Assembly: GCA_022828595.1 (NCBI GenBank)
Contig: JAKGHH010000002.1
Coordinates: 45,292,222-45,356,221, forward strand
From: Nelumbo lutea
Lineage: Eukaryota > Streptophyta > Magnoliopsida > Proteales > Nelumbonaceae
Direction of reading: 5' to 3'
Length of the DNA stretch: 64,000 nt
Shown: positions 48,429 through 60,205 of the stretch, piece after piece
Position numbering within the stretch: position 1 is the first letter of the stretch
How the letters are laid out: every line of letters begins with the position of its first letter
The notes under the pieces: model-generated
Seen by the model: the letters and a program-made list of their open reading frames with translations, nothing else
The model's database searches: none
Told to the model about the DNA's origin: nothing
Program-made: the position numbers and the translations under genes

Positions 48429-49011
48429 TTCATTCAGTGCCACCAAGAAACTGAGAAGCCTAGATCGCCATTACTGGTAAAACAAATATCACAAACAAAT
48501 CAGAACCCTAGCTCTTAAGTTCCTAATAATACACCAACCCAACAATGGGAACCAGGGACGAACTTGGAAAACGACTGGGATTAAAACAAGGGAGCCTCTC
48601 TCTCTCTCTCTCTTAGTGGGTGCACGTTAATTAACCTGCGCATAGGTCTTCTGGTTCATCAGCATCATCATGGAAGAACATTTACATTTGCATTTGCACC
48701 AACAAGAACAGTAGCTTCAACGCACTACAAAATCTTGACCTATCCATCTCTACACACCCTTAATTACACCTCTACTCCTTGAATATGCATTTGTCACCAA
48801 ACAATACGCCATAAATTCTTTTGAAACCGCACACACTTTCTTTCTCTGGTCACTGATGAACTCTTCTCTGTGCATGGGTTTCTTTTATTTATTTCTTAAC
48901 TCTATTTGGTACTTCCTTCAAGATATCCATTTCCAATGTTAAATAGGTTTTAAGAGAAAAGGGCAATAAAAAGAAAATAGAAAAAATTTAGTGGGGTATT
49001 TTCGTTATTTA

Positions 49012-49150
49012 ATGCTTTTGTTGTCTAACTTAACGGCCAAGGGGGTCTTTGTCTAACGGCTAAATTTCAGGGTTTTTTGTCGCAAAAAAAAAGTATAGGG
49101 GGACTTTGTCATTGACCCCATAGTACAAGGGGGTCTTTGTAATTTACCCT
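49012..49150 (-). repeat. Right TIR of the Pack-MULE-type element
   Basis: Inverted partner of 46407-46545. The outer ~55 bp are nearly identical; the inner half is more diverged. Confidence 0.85.
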
Positions 49151-51295
49151 TTAAATAACAAAATTATGTAATAACCTTAAAAAAGTTATCAAAAACACAA
49201 AAATAATTATAAAGATTTGATATTTGATAATAAGAATATATAAATATTTTTGAAATAATAAAAAAATAATTTAGAGGCATCAGAGCTTTCAAAGAACAAA
49301 AATAGATAATAACTTTAAAAAATGTTTTAATAGATATTAAAAAATAGAATAATAACTTCAATTGTTAATGTACTAATAAAAAAACATCATTTCACTTATA
49401 TCAATTGATAATTCTATAAAATAACTTTCAAAAAGTTTGTATTTATTAATAATAATTTTAGAATCTTAATCTATATTCATTATATATTTATGTATACTAA
49501 AATTTATATTTATTGTATTTTTATTAATTTTTTGTTATATTTTTGTGATAAATATATTTTCAATAATTGTGTATAAATCTATTTTGGTTTTATTATTTAA
49601 TAGAAAGTTTTCAATAATTATTGTAGACTAAACTATTGTTTTTTTCCCGCTTCAGTAAATTAAACTATTGTTATTTATTAGAGATTTGAATATTAGTTTA
49701 GTTGAAATTGAGAGTGTTCACGGGTTGATTCAGTTTAGTTGTAGGTTGTTTGGCCAACTAAAACCAAATAGACATGGTTATGTTGAGGAGTTGGTCACCC
49801 AATACCAACCAACCAACTCAGATTATATCGGTTTGGGTCAATTTTTTCTTTGGTTGGTTGGTTCAAAAAATTTAAACTTAAAAAAATAAATTTAAAAATT
49901 ACATTGGTATTATTAAAAAATAAATTAAAAAAATTAAATTTATAATATAAAATATTTTAGACTAAGAAATATGGGATTTTTCCACTTTATATATATATAT
50001 CGAGTTGGTTTGGTTTTTGTCGATTTACAAATGGTCAAACCAAAATTGACCCGACCTGGTTAGGTTGGGAAATTGATGAACCGAAACTTACAAGAGATAC
50101 TAGAGAACCGACCAACTTGGATTAAGTTGGATTGTATTGGTTAGTGTAGATGGTTTAACTGATTTGATGAACAACCGTAACTGAAATTAATTATTATTAT
50201 TTTTGTATTATAAAAAATTATTAAAAGTAATATATAAAATATAAATAATTATTAATTATTTAAAATATTAAAATATAAAACAATTATCTACTTTTATGTT
50301 CTTCTATTATTTAGCTTTCTCTTAGCAAGAATACCCGCTAATATTATATATAAAATAAAACATTTATTTTATACATATATTATATAAATAATATAATATG
50401 TTTAATAACATAAGATTGAAAACCAACCCGTACCAACCCAGGCCCGGTCTATAAAAAATGGATCTAATTCATTGTCGCCTCCACGTTAACGGAGCTGAGA
50501 AGACGGAAATATGGAATTCAAAGGTTGTAAAAAGAGTTAGAAGTGGTTATTTGACTTTATTGATGCTTTCTGTTTCTAACAGCGGGAAGTAAAAATAGGA
50601 AAGAGAAACGATAAGATAGGAGAAGAGATGGCTGCTGGTTAATCACTTTTGACATATGGAAGCATTTAAACTGGACTTTAAGAAAAATCACATTCAAATG
50701 CACTGGATCCGGAGCGATGTGTATAAGTTGTTATGCAATATATGGTTATGGTGTTGTATCTAGTAAGTATTCTGTTTGACATTGGTATGGTAGGCATAGT
50801 ATACTATGGGTGCAACTTGGGTACCCAAACTGAAGATTTTACACTGCCTTTGGGCTTGGGTCCTTTCATAATGTAACTTAGCTTGTTGCATGATCACTGT
50901 TACAAGTTTCAAACTTGGCATATATATCATTATGGGAGCAAGATGGACAAGACAAAGGGGTGCATATGATAAGAGAATACCACTTTGATTCAAAGGAAAA
51001 TTTTGTAAAATGAGAAAGTCAAGATAACATGTTCCAAAATGAGTGTGGTGGGTATGTAAACATTGAGATGGATAAGTAATGGGAAAACTATAAAAATATA
51101 AGGTCAGAAACGAGCTTTTCTGAATGAATCTATGAGTAGTTTCAATAGGTAATAAAATGAGAGAATTTAGAATAAGAAGGTTTGTTATATGCAAAGAAGT
51201 CCATCTACAGAATCCGTAAGAAGTGATTTGTTGAATGTTCTAGGGGCTAAAAGAGCTACCAATAAAGACATGGGTTGAAGTAGAGAGATCATTTA
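49151..51295. other. AT-rich spacer, no gene seen
   Basis: Non-coding. GGTTGGTT / AACCAACC words at 49730-50170 and GACCCGACCTGG near 50047 suggest a decayed hAT-type MITE. The minus-strand open stretch 50760-51194 has no recognisable domain. Confidence 0.4.
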
Positions 51296-51394
51296 GGCTG
51301 TGTTTGGCTTGAAGGAAAAAGTAGGGAAAGGTAGGAAAACCTTTACAAACCTTGTATAGGTTTCCCTACCTTTTTCTTCAAACCAAGCATGGCC
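51296..51394. mobile_element. Tourist-like MITE, copy B
   Basis: 99-bp palindrome with ends GGCTGTGTTTGG and CCAAGCATGGCC. TTA lies on both sides (51293-51295 and 51395-51397), the clearest 3-bp duplication in the family. Confidence 0.88.
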
Positions 51395-51992
51395 TTAAGG
51401 GCCTATAATTTATCAATGGATATGGCATTGAACGGAATGAAATGACGACACAACATTCACGTAGCTAACTCCAATAGGAATTTTTTTTTTTTTTTTATTC
51501 CAGGCTTCCTACTTACTTTCTATATTTGTACTGAATGTGTATTCCTTTTTAGGATATTGACATATGAAAAAAAAATAAAACAACTCTGGAAGTTTATCAA
51601 TTAAGCTAGCAACTTAAAAAAAAAAAAAAAAAACAATTTAGCTAGCTCTAACTTTATATTTTGTAATTCTTCATGCCTTTCTAGTTGTTGGTGTTTTCAT
51701 GGTAAGTTGCTTGTTTTTTTTTTTTTATCCAATCTTTTATACACCTTTGAGTGTATCAGTCATTTACATTCTATTTGGCATCAATTCTAGGATTCTCATT
51801 CTCTAAATCCTTTCAGAAAAGAATGGATTGTTAAATTTTTTATCTAAAGAATTGTCAAATGTGTTTGCAACAGTGATTTGTTTCTTGTTTCTCAAAAATA
51901 GAATCATGTTTAACAGCAATCAATTTCGTGGAATCAATTCTTTAGATGACTGAAGCGACATGGCACTTAATTAAGTTTAAATCATTGTCAAA
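51395..51992. other. Spacer with homopolymer runs
   Basis: Poly(T) near 51482, poly(A) near 51618 and poly(T) near 51714. No gene is seen. Confidence 0.5.
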
Positions 51993-53190
51993 TACATATA
52001 AAAAAGGAGAAAAGTCACATGTTCAAGCATGTTCATGTCCAATGGTCCCTTTGATGGATGAGTCCTCTACAACCATGTCCATGGATCCCTTTGATGCTCA
52101 CTACATATACAATGACAATTAATAATTGTCTCTATACACAACTTGGTCCAATATTACATCTTTAGGAGCACCAACACAATTGGACCAATGAAAAACTTTC
52201 ATCATATTTTAATATATATTCAACAGATCATGGGTATGATTTCTTCTTGAGAATAGTCTATAGGTTTATAAGGCTGCTGCACCACCTTAGATTGGAGTTG
52301 ACAGAGATACCAACCCTCTTATCCAAGGTTGAATTTACAAAATTGGGAGCTGAAGGAAAATGTAGCTCTCTTATTCCATCTCAAAGGCTACTGCCCAACA
52401 TCAGGTGTGCCAACAAAAGGATTTGGAAGTGGAAATTTGATGCTTTTCTTCTCTACTTTTTCACGTGATAGTATTAAAGACAAATAAAAGCAATGGAAGC
52501 CATAGAATAGTTAGTTAAAATGAATATCATTTGAACTCTCTTTCTTTATCACCGTGAACACCAAAGATCTCTAACAACAAGGCCAAGAAAGTTGATCCAA
52601 TCATATTTAACACTAGAACAGTTGTTGAATCCAAACAACGAATACCCAAAATTGACTTTCATAAACTATTAGCTACAATTACCTAATTTTTTAACATGTT
52701 CAAGAATCTTTGTTTATTGGGAATTTGATAAACATGACAAATCCATGCTTTTCAATTAGTGTGGAATACAATAGTTAGAAGATACTATGATGGTTTTCTT
52801 AACAATTTAATAGGAAGTTCAATGAACATATAATAAACTTTACTGTTAATACATATCAATATGAGCATATAAATGAACATAAAATAAACTTTTTAGTTTG
52901 GACTAGTAACCCAAACTTACATCAACATAATTTCAATACATATCAATAAGAACATTCACAACTGATACATCTTCAATATATTCAATGATTTCATATCATA
53001 TCATGTAATAAGCTTATCTGCCAAATTGAAAATTCATTCGAGTTGTTCACTTGATTAACTGGTCGAGGTTTGATTAGCCATTTTGTTATTATTAAAATTT
53101 GAAACCATAAAAGACTTATAAGTATGTATTGCAAATACCCTAATGGCCCACCAACTATCCATGGAATTTCATTGAAAGTCTTTGATTTAA
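51993..53190 (+). repeat. Left arm of a ~3.5-kb palindrome
   Basis: Inverted relative to 54324-55492. Matching landmarks from outside in: ACATATAAAAAAGG, GTCCCTTTGATG, AGGAGCACCAACAC, GTCTATAGGTTT, GCACACCTGATG-type words, TGTGGAATACAATA, GAAGTTCAATGAACATATAA and GGCCCACCAACTA. The arms are diverged by substitutions and small indels. No coding capacity is recognised. Confidence 0.85.
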
Positions 53191-54323
53191 GGTTGTGTTT
53201 GGTTTGTGGGAAAATATTGGTGGGATGGGATGAGAAAGGGAAAATGGGTTGAAATTTTTCATGTTTCATTGTTTAGTTGCAAAAGGGAATGGGAAAATCA
53301 ACCCCAGTAACAATTCATAATTAATTAATTAGTAATATTTTTATTATTATTGATTATTAGTATTTTAATCAAATAATTTTATAAATAATTAATTTGGACA
53401 ATTACCTAATTAGTTATTCATTAAGAATATTTTATTAATATTTACTATGAATTAATTCAGAATATTATTTTTACTATTAATTATTTTAATTTTTTATTAT
53501 TTAATTATTTTTATTAAATCATAAATTAGATCAATAATAAAATCCTTATTTATTTTTTCATTAATTAGTTAGTTAGTTAATAGCTAAGTAATTTCTGTTA
53601 ATTATTAATTTGTTAATAATACTTTTTAATTATTTAGTATTTCAATCTTAATTTTGTATTAATTATTTAAAATCCATAATTTTTAGTGAATTATTTTCAT
53701 TAATTAACGTTTTACGTTTCATTAGCTTATAAGTTATTATTAATATTATATTTTATTAATACCCATGACTTAAATAATAATTTTTATATTTTAATATTAT
53801 TTATTCGTAAATTCTTAAATTAGTTTTCATTGATAAATTATTTAGTTTAATTTATTTTAATGAAATTATTAATTATAAAATAATTAAATTAAATCACAAG
53901 TTATTTTTATTATTTAAAAATTTTCTTAAATCAAAATTAAATTATTATTTTTAATTAAATTAAATTTTTATTGATAAAGGTTTTTCATTAAATTTTTTAT
54001 TTTATGTTATTAAATGATTAGTAGTTTATTTATGGGTTATGAATCTAGTATTAATTAATAATTTAAATAATTATCAATAATAATTAATTATAAAATTATT
54101 TAAGAAAAAATTAATAAATAATAAATAATAAATAATAATAAAATATAAAATAATAAAATATTACTATTTTTTTTAATTAATACTTCCTTGAGTTGAGTTT
54201 CCCACTATTTTCCTTTTTGCAACCAAAAACTGGAACATGAAAAATTTCCAACCATTTTCCCTTTCTAATCTCATCACATCCTTTTTCATCCCACCAAAAT
54301 CTTTTCGCAAACCAAAAACAGTC
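53191..54323. mobile_element. Tourist-like element at the palindrome axis
   Basis: The left end GGTTGTGTTTGGTTTGTGGG and the right end, in reverse GACTGTTTTTGGTTTGCG, lead ~100-bp TIRs that share GGTGGGATG, AGAAAGGGAAAATGG and AAATTTTTCATG. TTAA borders both sides, consistent with a TTA/TAA duplication. The ~0.9-kb middle is almost pure A+T (TTAATTA words), non-coding, and could form extensive secondary structure. Confidence 0.75.
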
Positions 54324-55492
54324 TTAAATTAGAGAGTTCCAAAGAAATTTGTTTTGTAGTTGGTGGGTCATTAGGGTATTGCGATACATACCTATAAGTC
54401 TTTTGTTATTTCAAATTTTCATAATAACAAAATGGTTAATCAAACATTGATCAGTTAACCAATTGAACAACACAAATGAATTTGTAATTTGACAGTTAAG
54501 TTTATTACATGCTATGATATGAAATTATTTGATATATTGAGAATGCTTTAGTTGTGAATGCTCTTATTGATATATATTAAAGTTGTGTCAATGTAATTTG
54601 GGTTGCTAGTCTAATCCGAAAAGTTTATTTCTTGTTTATTTATATACTCTTATTGATACGTATTGAAAGTTAAGTTTATTATATGTTCATTGAACTTCTA
54701 TCAAATTATCAAGAGAATCATTATAAAATCTTCCAATTATTGTATTCCACATTAATTGAAAAGCATGGATTTGTCATGCTTATGAAATTCCTAATAAGCA
54801 AAGATACTTGAACATCTTAAAAAAATTGACCCTTATAGTTAATAGCTCATGAAAGTCATTTTGGGTATTCATTATTTGGATTCGACAAATGTTCTAGTAT
54901 TAAATGTGTTTGGCTCAATTTTTTGGCCTTGTTGTTGGAGATCTTTGGTGTTTATGGTGATGGAGAGAGTTCAAGTGGTGTTCATTATAACTAACTACTT
55001 GTGACTTCAGTTGTTTTCATTTGTCTTTAAGATTATCTTGTGAAAAAGTAGAGAAGACAAGCATCTACTTCCAAATCCTTTTGTCTGGCACACCTGATGT
55101 TGTGCAACAACCTTGGAGATTGGATAAGAGAGCTGCTATCTCCTTCAACTCCCAATTTTGTAAGTTCAACTTTGGATAAGAGGGTTGCTATCTCCTTCAA
55201 CTCCAATTCAAGGTTGGGGAGAAGCCTTAGAAACCTATAGACTATCCTCTAGAAGAAATCACACCCATGGCCCGTTGAGTATGCTAAAACATGATGAAAG
55301 CTTTTCTTTGGTCGGCTGTGTTGGTGCTCCTAGAGATGTTATATCAGATTAAGTTCTGTATAGGAACAATTACTAATTGCCATTATATATGTAGTGAGCA
55401 TCAAAGGGACCCATGGACATGGTTGCAGAGGCCTCAACCATCAAAGGGACCCTTGGACATGAACATGTGATTTCTCACCTTTTTTATATGTA
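54324..55492 (-). repeat. Right arm of the palindrome
   Basis: Inverted partner of 51993-53190, running from TTAAATTAGAG at the axis to CCTTTTTTATATGTA at the outer edge. The outer edge coincides with a Helitron 3' terminus. Confidence 0.85.
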
Positions 55493-55526
55493 CTAGTAAT
55501 TGAGCACGTGCAAATCATTGCACGTA
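55493..55526 (-). mobile_element. Helitron 3' terminus (minus strand)
   Basis: On the minus strand an 8-bp perfect hairpin (ACGTGCAA, loop TGAT, TTGCACGT; 55525-55506) is followed 9 nt later by CTAG (55496-55493) and then T. This is the canonical Helitron 3' end. The body would extend to higher coordinates. I could not find its 5' end. Confidence 0.65.
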
Positions 55527-55844
55527 TGTTTTTTTTTTTTTTCATATTAATTACTTGAATTTTAGATATATCATAGGTAAGATATAAATTGAAATTAATA
55601 AAAGTAACAATTATGGTTAAAAATAAACTTAAATACTTGTACTAAATGTGCACATGCATAAATTTTAAATTACAATTATTATTAGTACTACTACTACTAA
55701 ATTTTGTATTCCATTTTTGTTTTAAATAAAAATAGTTTTTATTTTAACAATTATTTTTATTTAATACGATGATTATATAGCATTAGAAATGCTCTGAAAT
55801 GTCTTTAATAATTATATAACATTATATAACACTAATGAAGGGGA

Positions 55845-55927
55845 AGGGGTCTTTGTCTAACGGCTAAAGTTTAAGGGGGTCTTTGTCACTAACCCCATAG
55901 TACAAGGGGTCTTTGTAATTTACCCTA
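55845..55927 (-). repeat. Terminal fragment of the Pack-MULE family
   Basis: In reverse it reads AGGGTAAATTACAAAGACCC, then TTGTACTATGGGGTTA, then GCCGTTAGACAAAGACCCC, matching the outer TIR at 46407 and 49150. The matching second end was not found nearby. Confidence 0.75.
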
Positions 55928-57069
55928 TTATATATTATTATATATAGGCCGTGTTGTGGGTCATGCCGACCTACGGGCCTGAAAATCCAAGCCCGGCAAA
56001 GCCCTCAGGCTACAATGTCGGGCCCGACTTGTCCCAATTTATAGCTTTATTGTTGCATAATGTTGCTACTATGCTAAGGGGAATAGATTGCCAAGGATGT
56101 AAAGCTTATTTTTAATTTTTCCTTTTATAATAAAAAAAAATCTTTTCTTTCCAAGAAAAAGGAATTATTAGTTTATTGACTTGTGTGATATTTATGTTAA
56201 ATATCATTTTATAGTTTGTTGCTATTTTAATGTTTTTAGGGTCATTATCTGTGTGATAACAAAGAACAACGTCATGTTGAAAGGAGGAGAAAAAGAAAAC
56301 AAAAAGTGATTATTTGTACAAATATGGACAAAAGATTTTGAAGAAGATAGCTCTTGAAGAAGTCAAGATTTTCTTGTATGCATCTAACAGTCCAGATTAC
56401 TTTGGAGTTTCTGCTAGTTGTAAGGGTCATTCTTGATCTAGACAAAGCGGAAACCATTTTATGGCTGTTCTTTTGGAAATCTAGGTTCATCCGAGGTGTA
56501 GGACATATATGTGTTTTAAGAGAGTCTTGTGTCTTATTCTGGTCCTAGTTCATGTTACAAATTAGGAAGCTTTTCCCTTCCTACTGCGGTCTAGATTGTT
56601 TTAGATGCATTAATGAAAAAAAAGGCTGTTTGAATGTGTCTCCTTGGTGCTCTAAAGTTGTGTGAAGTTAATCAAAGTGGGAATGTGGAATTTGTCTTAT
56701 TGATATAATGAGCGTAAGTTATTTCTCTCTGAGTCGTTAAATTCAAAGCCTGTTAAGGTTGCAAGAGATTTAGACTCATGAGTTACAGTGAACTCTTTAG
56801 ATATGTCAGACTCAATATATTGATGTATCAAGGAGGAAATAACTTGTTTCCTTTCTAGAAAAGTAGATGGATTAGGTAGGGAAGGAAAAATTGATTAATA
56901 TGGAAGAGATGATAAGTCTCATAGTATACTAGTAGAGCAAGGGAAAGGAAGAGAAGAACAACCATAAATTCTGAAAAGAAAAATTTGAAATTTTATGTTA
57001 TATTACTCAAGTATGGTGGTCTCTAACTGTTCAGTACTTTTCCATAAGAATGACATGTGCCCCTGGGAT
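55928..57069. other. Spacer, no gene seen
   Basis: Includes a short GGCCGTGTTGTGGGTC...GCCCGACTTG stretch (55945-56035) resembling hAT subterminal repeats. Otherwise featureless. Confidence 0.4.
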
Positions 57070-57263
57070 CCTTTTTCAATCTAGCATTCTTGCCAACTAT
57101 ATATTACTCATCTCAATTGAACACAAGAGATCTTTGTCCCAACTATATGGAATTGGCTACATGAGTCCTTTTTCAATCTAGCATTCTTGCCAACTATATA
57201 TTACTCATCTCAATTGAACACAAGAGATCTTTGTCCCAACTATATGGAATTGGCTACATGAGT
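57070..57263. repeat. Exact 97-bp tandem duplication
   Basis: The block starting CCTTTTTCAATCTAGCATTC and ending GGAATTGGCTACATGAGT occurs twice head to tail with no difference I can see. A third copy starts (CCTTTTTCA) and stops. Confidence 0.9.
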
Positions 57264-57281
57264 CCTTTTTCACCATTCCTC

Positions 57282-57285
<4 letters not shown>

Positions 57286-57312
<27 letters not shown>
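57286..57312. repeat. (GT)n microsatellite
   Basis: About thirteen GT/TG dinucleotides. Confidence 0.85.
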
Positions 57313-57318
<6 letters not shown>

Positions 57319-57725
57319 CTATTTGCATGATTTGGTCTGTAAGTGTGAATATATGTATTTAAATTTTGTCTGTATAGGAAGTATTGATAAGTGGTTCTTA
57401 ATCTGTGAATGGTGTCATGCATAACATGCTAAACTGAGCAAATTTCAGTTATCATAGATTCAATTTTCATCATCTTCATTGAAGTTTTACTGTTTCATCA
57501 CCCAAACACAACAATCAGTCTCAAACCTTTCCAAGGTAAACTAAGCTCCTTCATAGTTATTGGTAATTTATCCTTGTATTCATAACATGCTACCTTCAGA
57601 ATCTGTTGAGTGACAATAAAATTTCTTTTGTGTTGTCAACAGAATGTTCATCATTGGTTTTATTTTGTGTTGTCAATAGGATGAATTTGTTTATCCATAA
57701 CCTGATTGAAATGTTCTTTTTCTAG

Positions 57726-57935
57726 GGCCTGTTGTTGGTGGAAGGAACATAAGTTGTAAAGCAACCATCAAGAAAGGCAAAGGGGGCTTTGGCAACCGAA
57801 AAGCTCTTGGCAACATTACCAACATATCATGTCCTCAATAGTAGACATCGTCAAAGAAGAAAAATCATCCAAAGGAGGAGTTCAATATAGTCGATGAAAC
57901 ATTTTTACATCACCACAGAAAATGCAGAGTCATGA
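57726..57935 (+). pseudogene. PATRONUS (securin-like) exon fragment
   Basis: After a TTCTTTTTCTAG acceptor-like tract the frame reads PVVGGRNISCKATIKKGKGG, then FGNRKALGNITN, then two adjacent stops (TAG TAG), then EEFNIVDETFLHHHRKC. RKAL(N/G)xITN followed by FLHDHxxC is the arrangement I know from plant PATRONUS1/2, which protect centromeric cohesion in meiosis and behave as securins. This is one exon only. The usual downstream part is absent, and the double stop makes it non-functional. It could have been carried by the Helitron whose 3' end is at 55493, but that link is inference. Confidence 0.6.
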
Positions 57936-58810
57936 TAAAGATTGACAGAGGTCCATTAATTTAAAAACGTGAGTGAAATTGTGATCGGTCAACTTATCTC
58001 ATTTGTGATTTGTCAATTTCTTGGAAATTATACAAAGACTTTTTGTATTTCACACCTATCAAAGAAAGATCTGAAACTTTGGCATTTATTTGCCCTAGAA
58101 AGAAAAATTATTAAGGCAATAACAACAGTTATGTTACAGAGGCAACTTTATGTCAGCTTGAATCCATTTTGCACGAATCATTTTTCCCCTCTTTTGTATT
58201 TCATACAACTTTTAGGCTGCATTTGGTTGTGGTGCAAATATTACAACATTGAAATCTTGTAAAATAAGCAAGCTAGGTGCCTGCCTTTCCCTTTCCCTTG
58301 CCTAAGAAAGCAATACAACTGAACCACAACCAGTGGTACTTGTTAGCTCTTAAACCATGGAAGCATTGCCAAATGTTCAGAAATGGTGATCGCCGCCGAC
58401 TCAAGTGTATCCACTTACTGTGACAAAATGTTTTCAGGTGACAGATCCATAGGGATTGTAGCATAGGAATTGGGTCTTTTAGGCTTTGGGTTAAATCTCT
58501 ATACCACTTTTTAAGGTTTTGCTTTGGATCGATCGTTACCTCATAAATCATACTAAACTTGAGCCAAATCCATGTATTGTTTTGTTGAGGCTCCACGTAC
58601 TGTTTCTAATCTATGAGAAAAGCCAGGAGGTGAAGGATCTTGCTCTACAATGCTCATACGAAGGCTTTTCATCTCTTGGTTCTTACACGTGTAGAGTTTC
58701 AATTTTGAAAGTACAGTAAAATCCTTTTTATGGCATATGGCATACACTTCCATTGTTTCAATTACTTTTTCTACATTACAAACTCCTTCCTTTTGCCCTC
58801 TTGGGTTCCA
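57936..58810. other. Spacer, no gene seen
   Basis: Stretches open on one strand (57969-58262 plus, 58273-58596 minus) match nothing I recognise and are not supported as genes. Confidence 0.4.
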
Positions 58811-59176
58811 GGGCTTTGTTCGCTTTTCGGCAAGTTACTTACCCGAGTTAATGTAGTTACCTAGGTAAGTGCATTTACCCATGTTTTTTTATTTCTCATG
58901 TAAATAAGGTAATGCCTATTTCAACCATAAAATTTTGTTATAAAAAGGGCATTTCTGTCCCACTCAAATGTTGACAACTTTCCCCCTAGGTGGGAAAGTT
59001 ATTTACCCACTTAGGAAATGGGTATCATTTACGAGTAAGTGATACCCAAGAAAATAAACTTTCCCTGGTCCCCACATAAATCTGAAAAAAGAACATAGGA
59101 TTATTGGTCAATGAGAACTAAAATCCCATTGACCAACTTTCCCCCTTCTCAAAATCCGAAAAAAGAACGCCCCCTA
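58811..59176. repeat. MITE-like element with GGGC...TTCGCTTTTCGG ends
   Basis: The left end GGGCTTTGTTCGCTTTTCGG is mirrored by CCGAAAAAAGAACGCCCCC at the right. The internal AAGTTACTTACCCG and GTAAGTGATACCC words recur inverted at 59733-59880, so a second, partial copy lies there. Confidence 0.6.
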
Positions 59177-59177
59177 A

Positions 59178-59586
59178 GTATATGTTTGGCATTGATGCTT
59201 GCTGATGTGTGGGTTGGAAGTTTTCTCTTTTTTTTTTTTTTGTTTGGAAATGTTGTTGTCAAGTAGGATGTTTCCTGGAGCAACAACACTTTCTGTTTGG
59301 TACCAGTGCTCCATATCTATTTTCAATACTGGTAACCATTATAGGAAGTCCACGTACTATCAAATCATGTCCTCGTTGGCAACAATGGGCTCCAATATGA
59401 GAAAATGTCAAATTTGGCATTGCTCCAAACCATGCCTTATCGATTTCTAAGGCGTGGCTTGGAGCACCGTTTTTTATGGAAAAATGATTCCAAGCATATT
59501 GATGTTTCCTGGAGCACCGTTTTTTATGATGTGGTGATGATGTGTCACTATTTTCTGGAGTAACGGCATCGATGCCAAACATACGC
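59178..59586. mobile_element. Tourist-like element
   Basis: The left end GTATATGTTTGGCATTGATGC and the right end, in reverse GCGTATGTTTGGCATCGATGC, are TIRs with few mismatches. TAA flanks it on both sides (59175-59177 and 59587-59589). The interior has a duplicated TTTCCTGGAGCACCGTTTTT motif. Confidence 0.85.
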
Positions 59587-59689
59587 TAAATCAATAATGG
59601 TTGCATTCAATTATTGTAAGCCCTTTATTAAATCTAGCCCTCTCCTCACATCTTCTTACCCATCAACCAAGAAACCTTGTTCTTTTTTT

Positions 59690-59895
59690 AGATTTATGTA
59701 GGGAGCAGGGGAAATTTATTTTCTAGTGTTTCACTTACCCGGGTAGGTGATACCCATCTTCTAGGTGGGTAAATAACTTTCCCATAGTTATTGCCTTGTT
59801 TACTTAGGAAATAAAAGAAGTGCTTCCCAGGAAACACTTATCCAGGTAAGTGCATTTACTCGCATAAGTAACTTACCGAAAAATGAATGGGGCCT
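59690..59895. repeat. Partial copy of the 58811-59176 repeat, inverted
   Basis: TTTCACTTACCCGGGTAGGT, TCTAGGTGGGTAAATAACTT and AAGTAACTTACCGAAAAAT correspond in reverse to the words of the 58811 element. It ends AATGGGGCC. Confidence 0.55.
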
Positions 59896-60205
59896 CAATC
59901 ATTTTTTGATGAGATATGAATAATCCCATTCCTAACTCATCCTCCTCTAGCTTGCTAACGATTGCGTTATTTCAGTAGTGGTTACATATAATTTGTTTTT
60001 ACCCTCTCTTAAATCTGAGTAATGGCTGTCTATACACACTACTTAGAGCTTTTCTTACAACCAATCTTTGTATGCATTTCTACTAAGTGGGTCTTTTAAT
60101 ATCCTTCTTCCTCCATAAGGTCTTTTGTTTGTTATGACTTGCAGGTGATTGGATTTACCCTCTTGAATATTTGCAAGATTCAAGCATTCACCTCCTATTG
60201 GAAGG

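Larger units (their letters stand above)
46407..49150 (-). mobile_element. Pack-MULE-type element carrying Neprosin-gene exons
   Basis: The ends are ~140-bp TIRs beginning AGGGTAAATTACAAAGACCC at 46407 and, inverted, at 49150. Further in they share TTGTACTATGGGGTCA and GTTAGACAAAGA. Between them there is no transposase. Instead there are exons of a host-type Neprosin-domain gene on the minus strand, an unrecognised open segment, and a later hAT-type MITE. AGGGTAAATT-type long TIRs suggest a Mutator-like element. A 9-bp target duplication is not evident (ATAAAATAG versus TTAAATAAC, 5 of 9), so the superfamily rests on the TIR type and the captured gene. A further end-like copy of the same family lies at 55845-55927. 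Confidence 0.75.

Noticed and set aside
46381..49160. A 9-bp target duplication for the Pack-MULE
   Set aside because: ATAAAATAG and TTAAATAAC agree at only 5 of 9 positions in an AT-rich setting, so I do not claim a duplication.
50760..51194. Minus-strand open stretch of 144 codons
   Set aside because: No domain, low-complexity and transmembrane-like only by chance in AT-rich DNA, with no supporting exons nearby.
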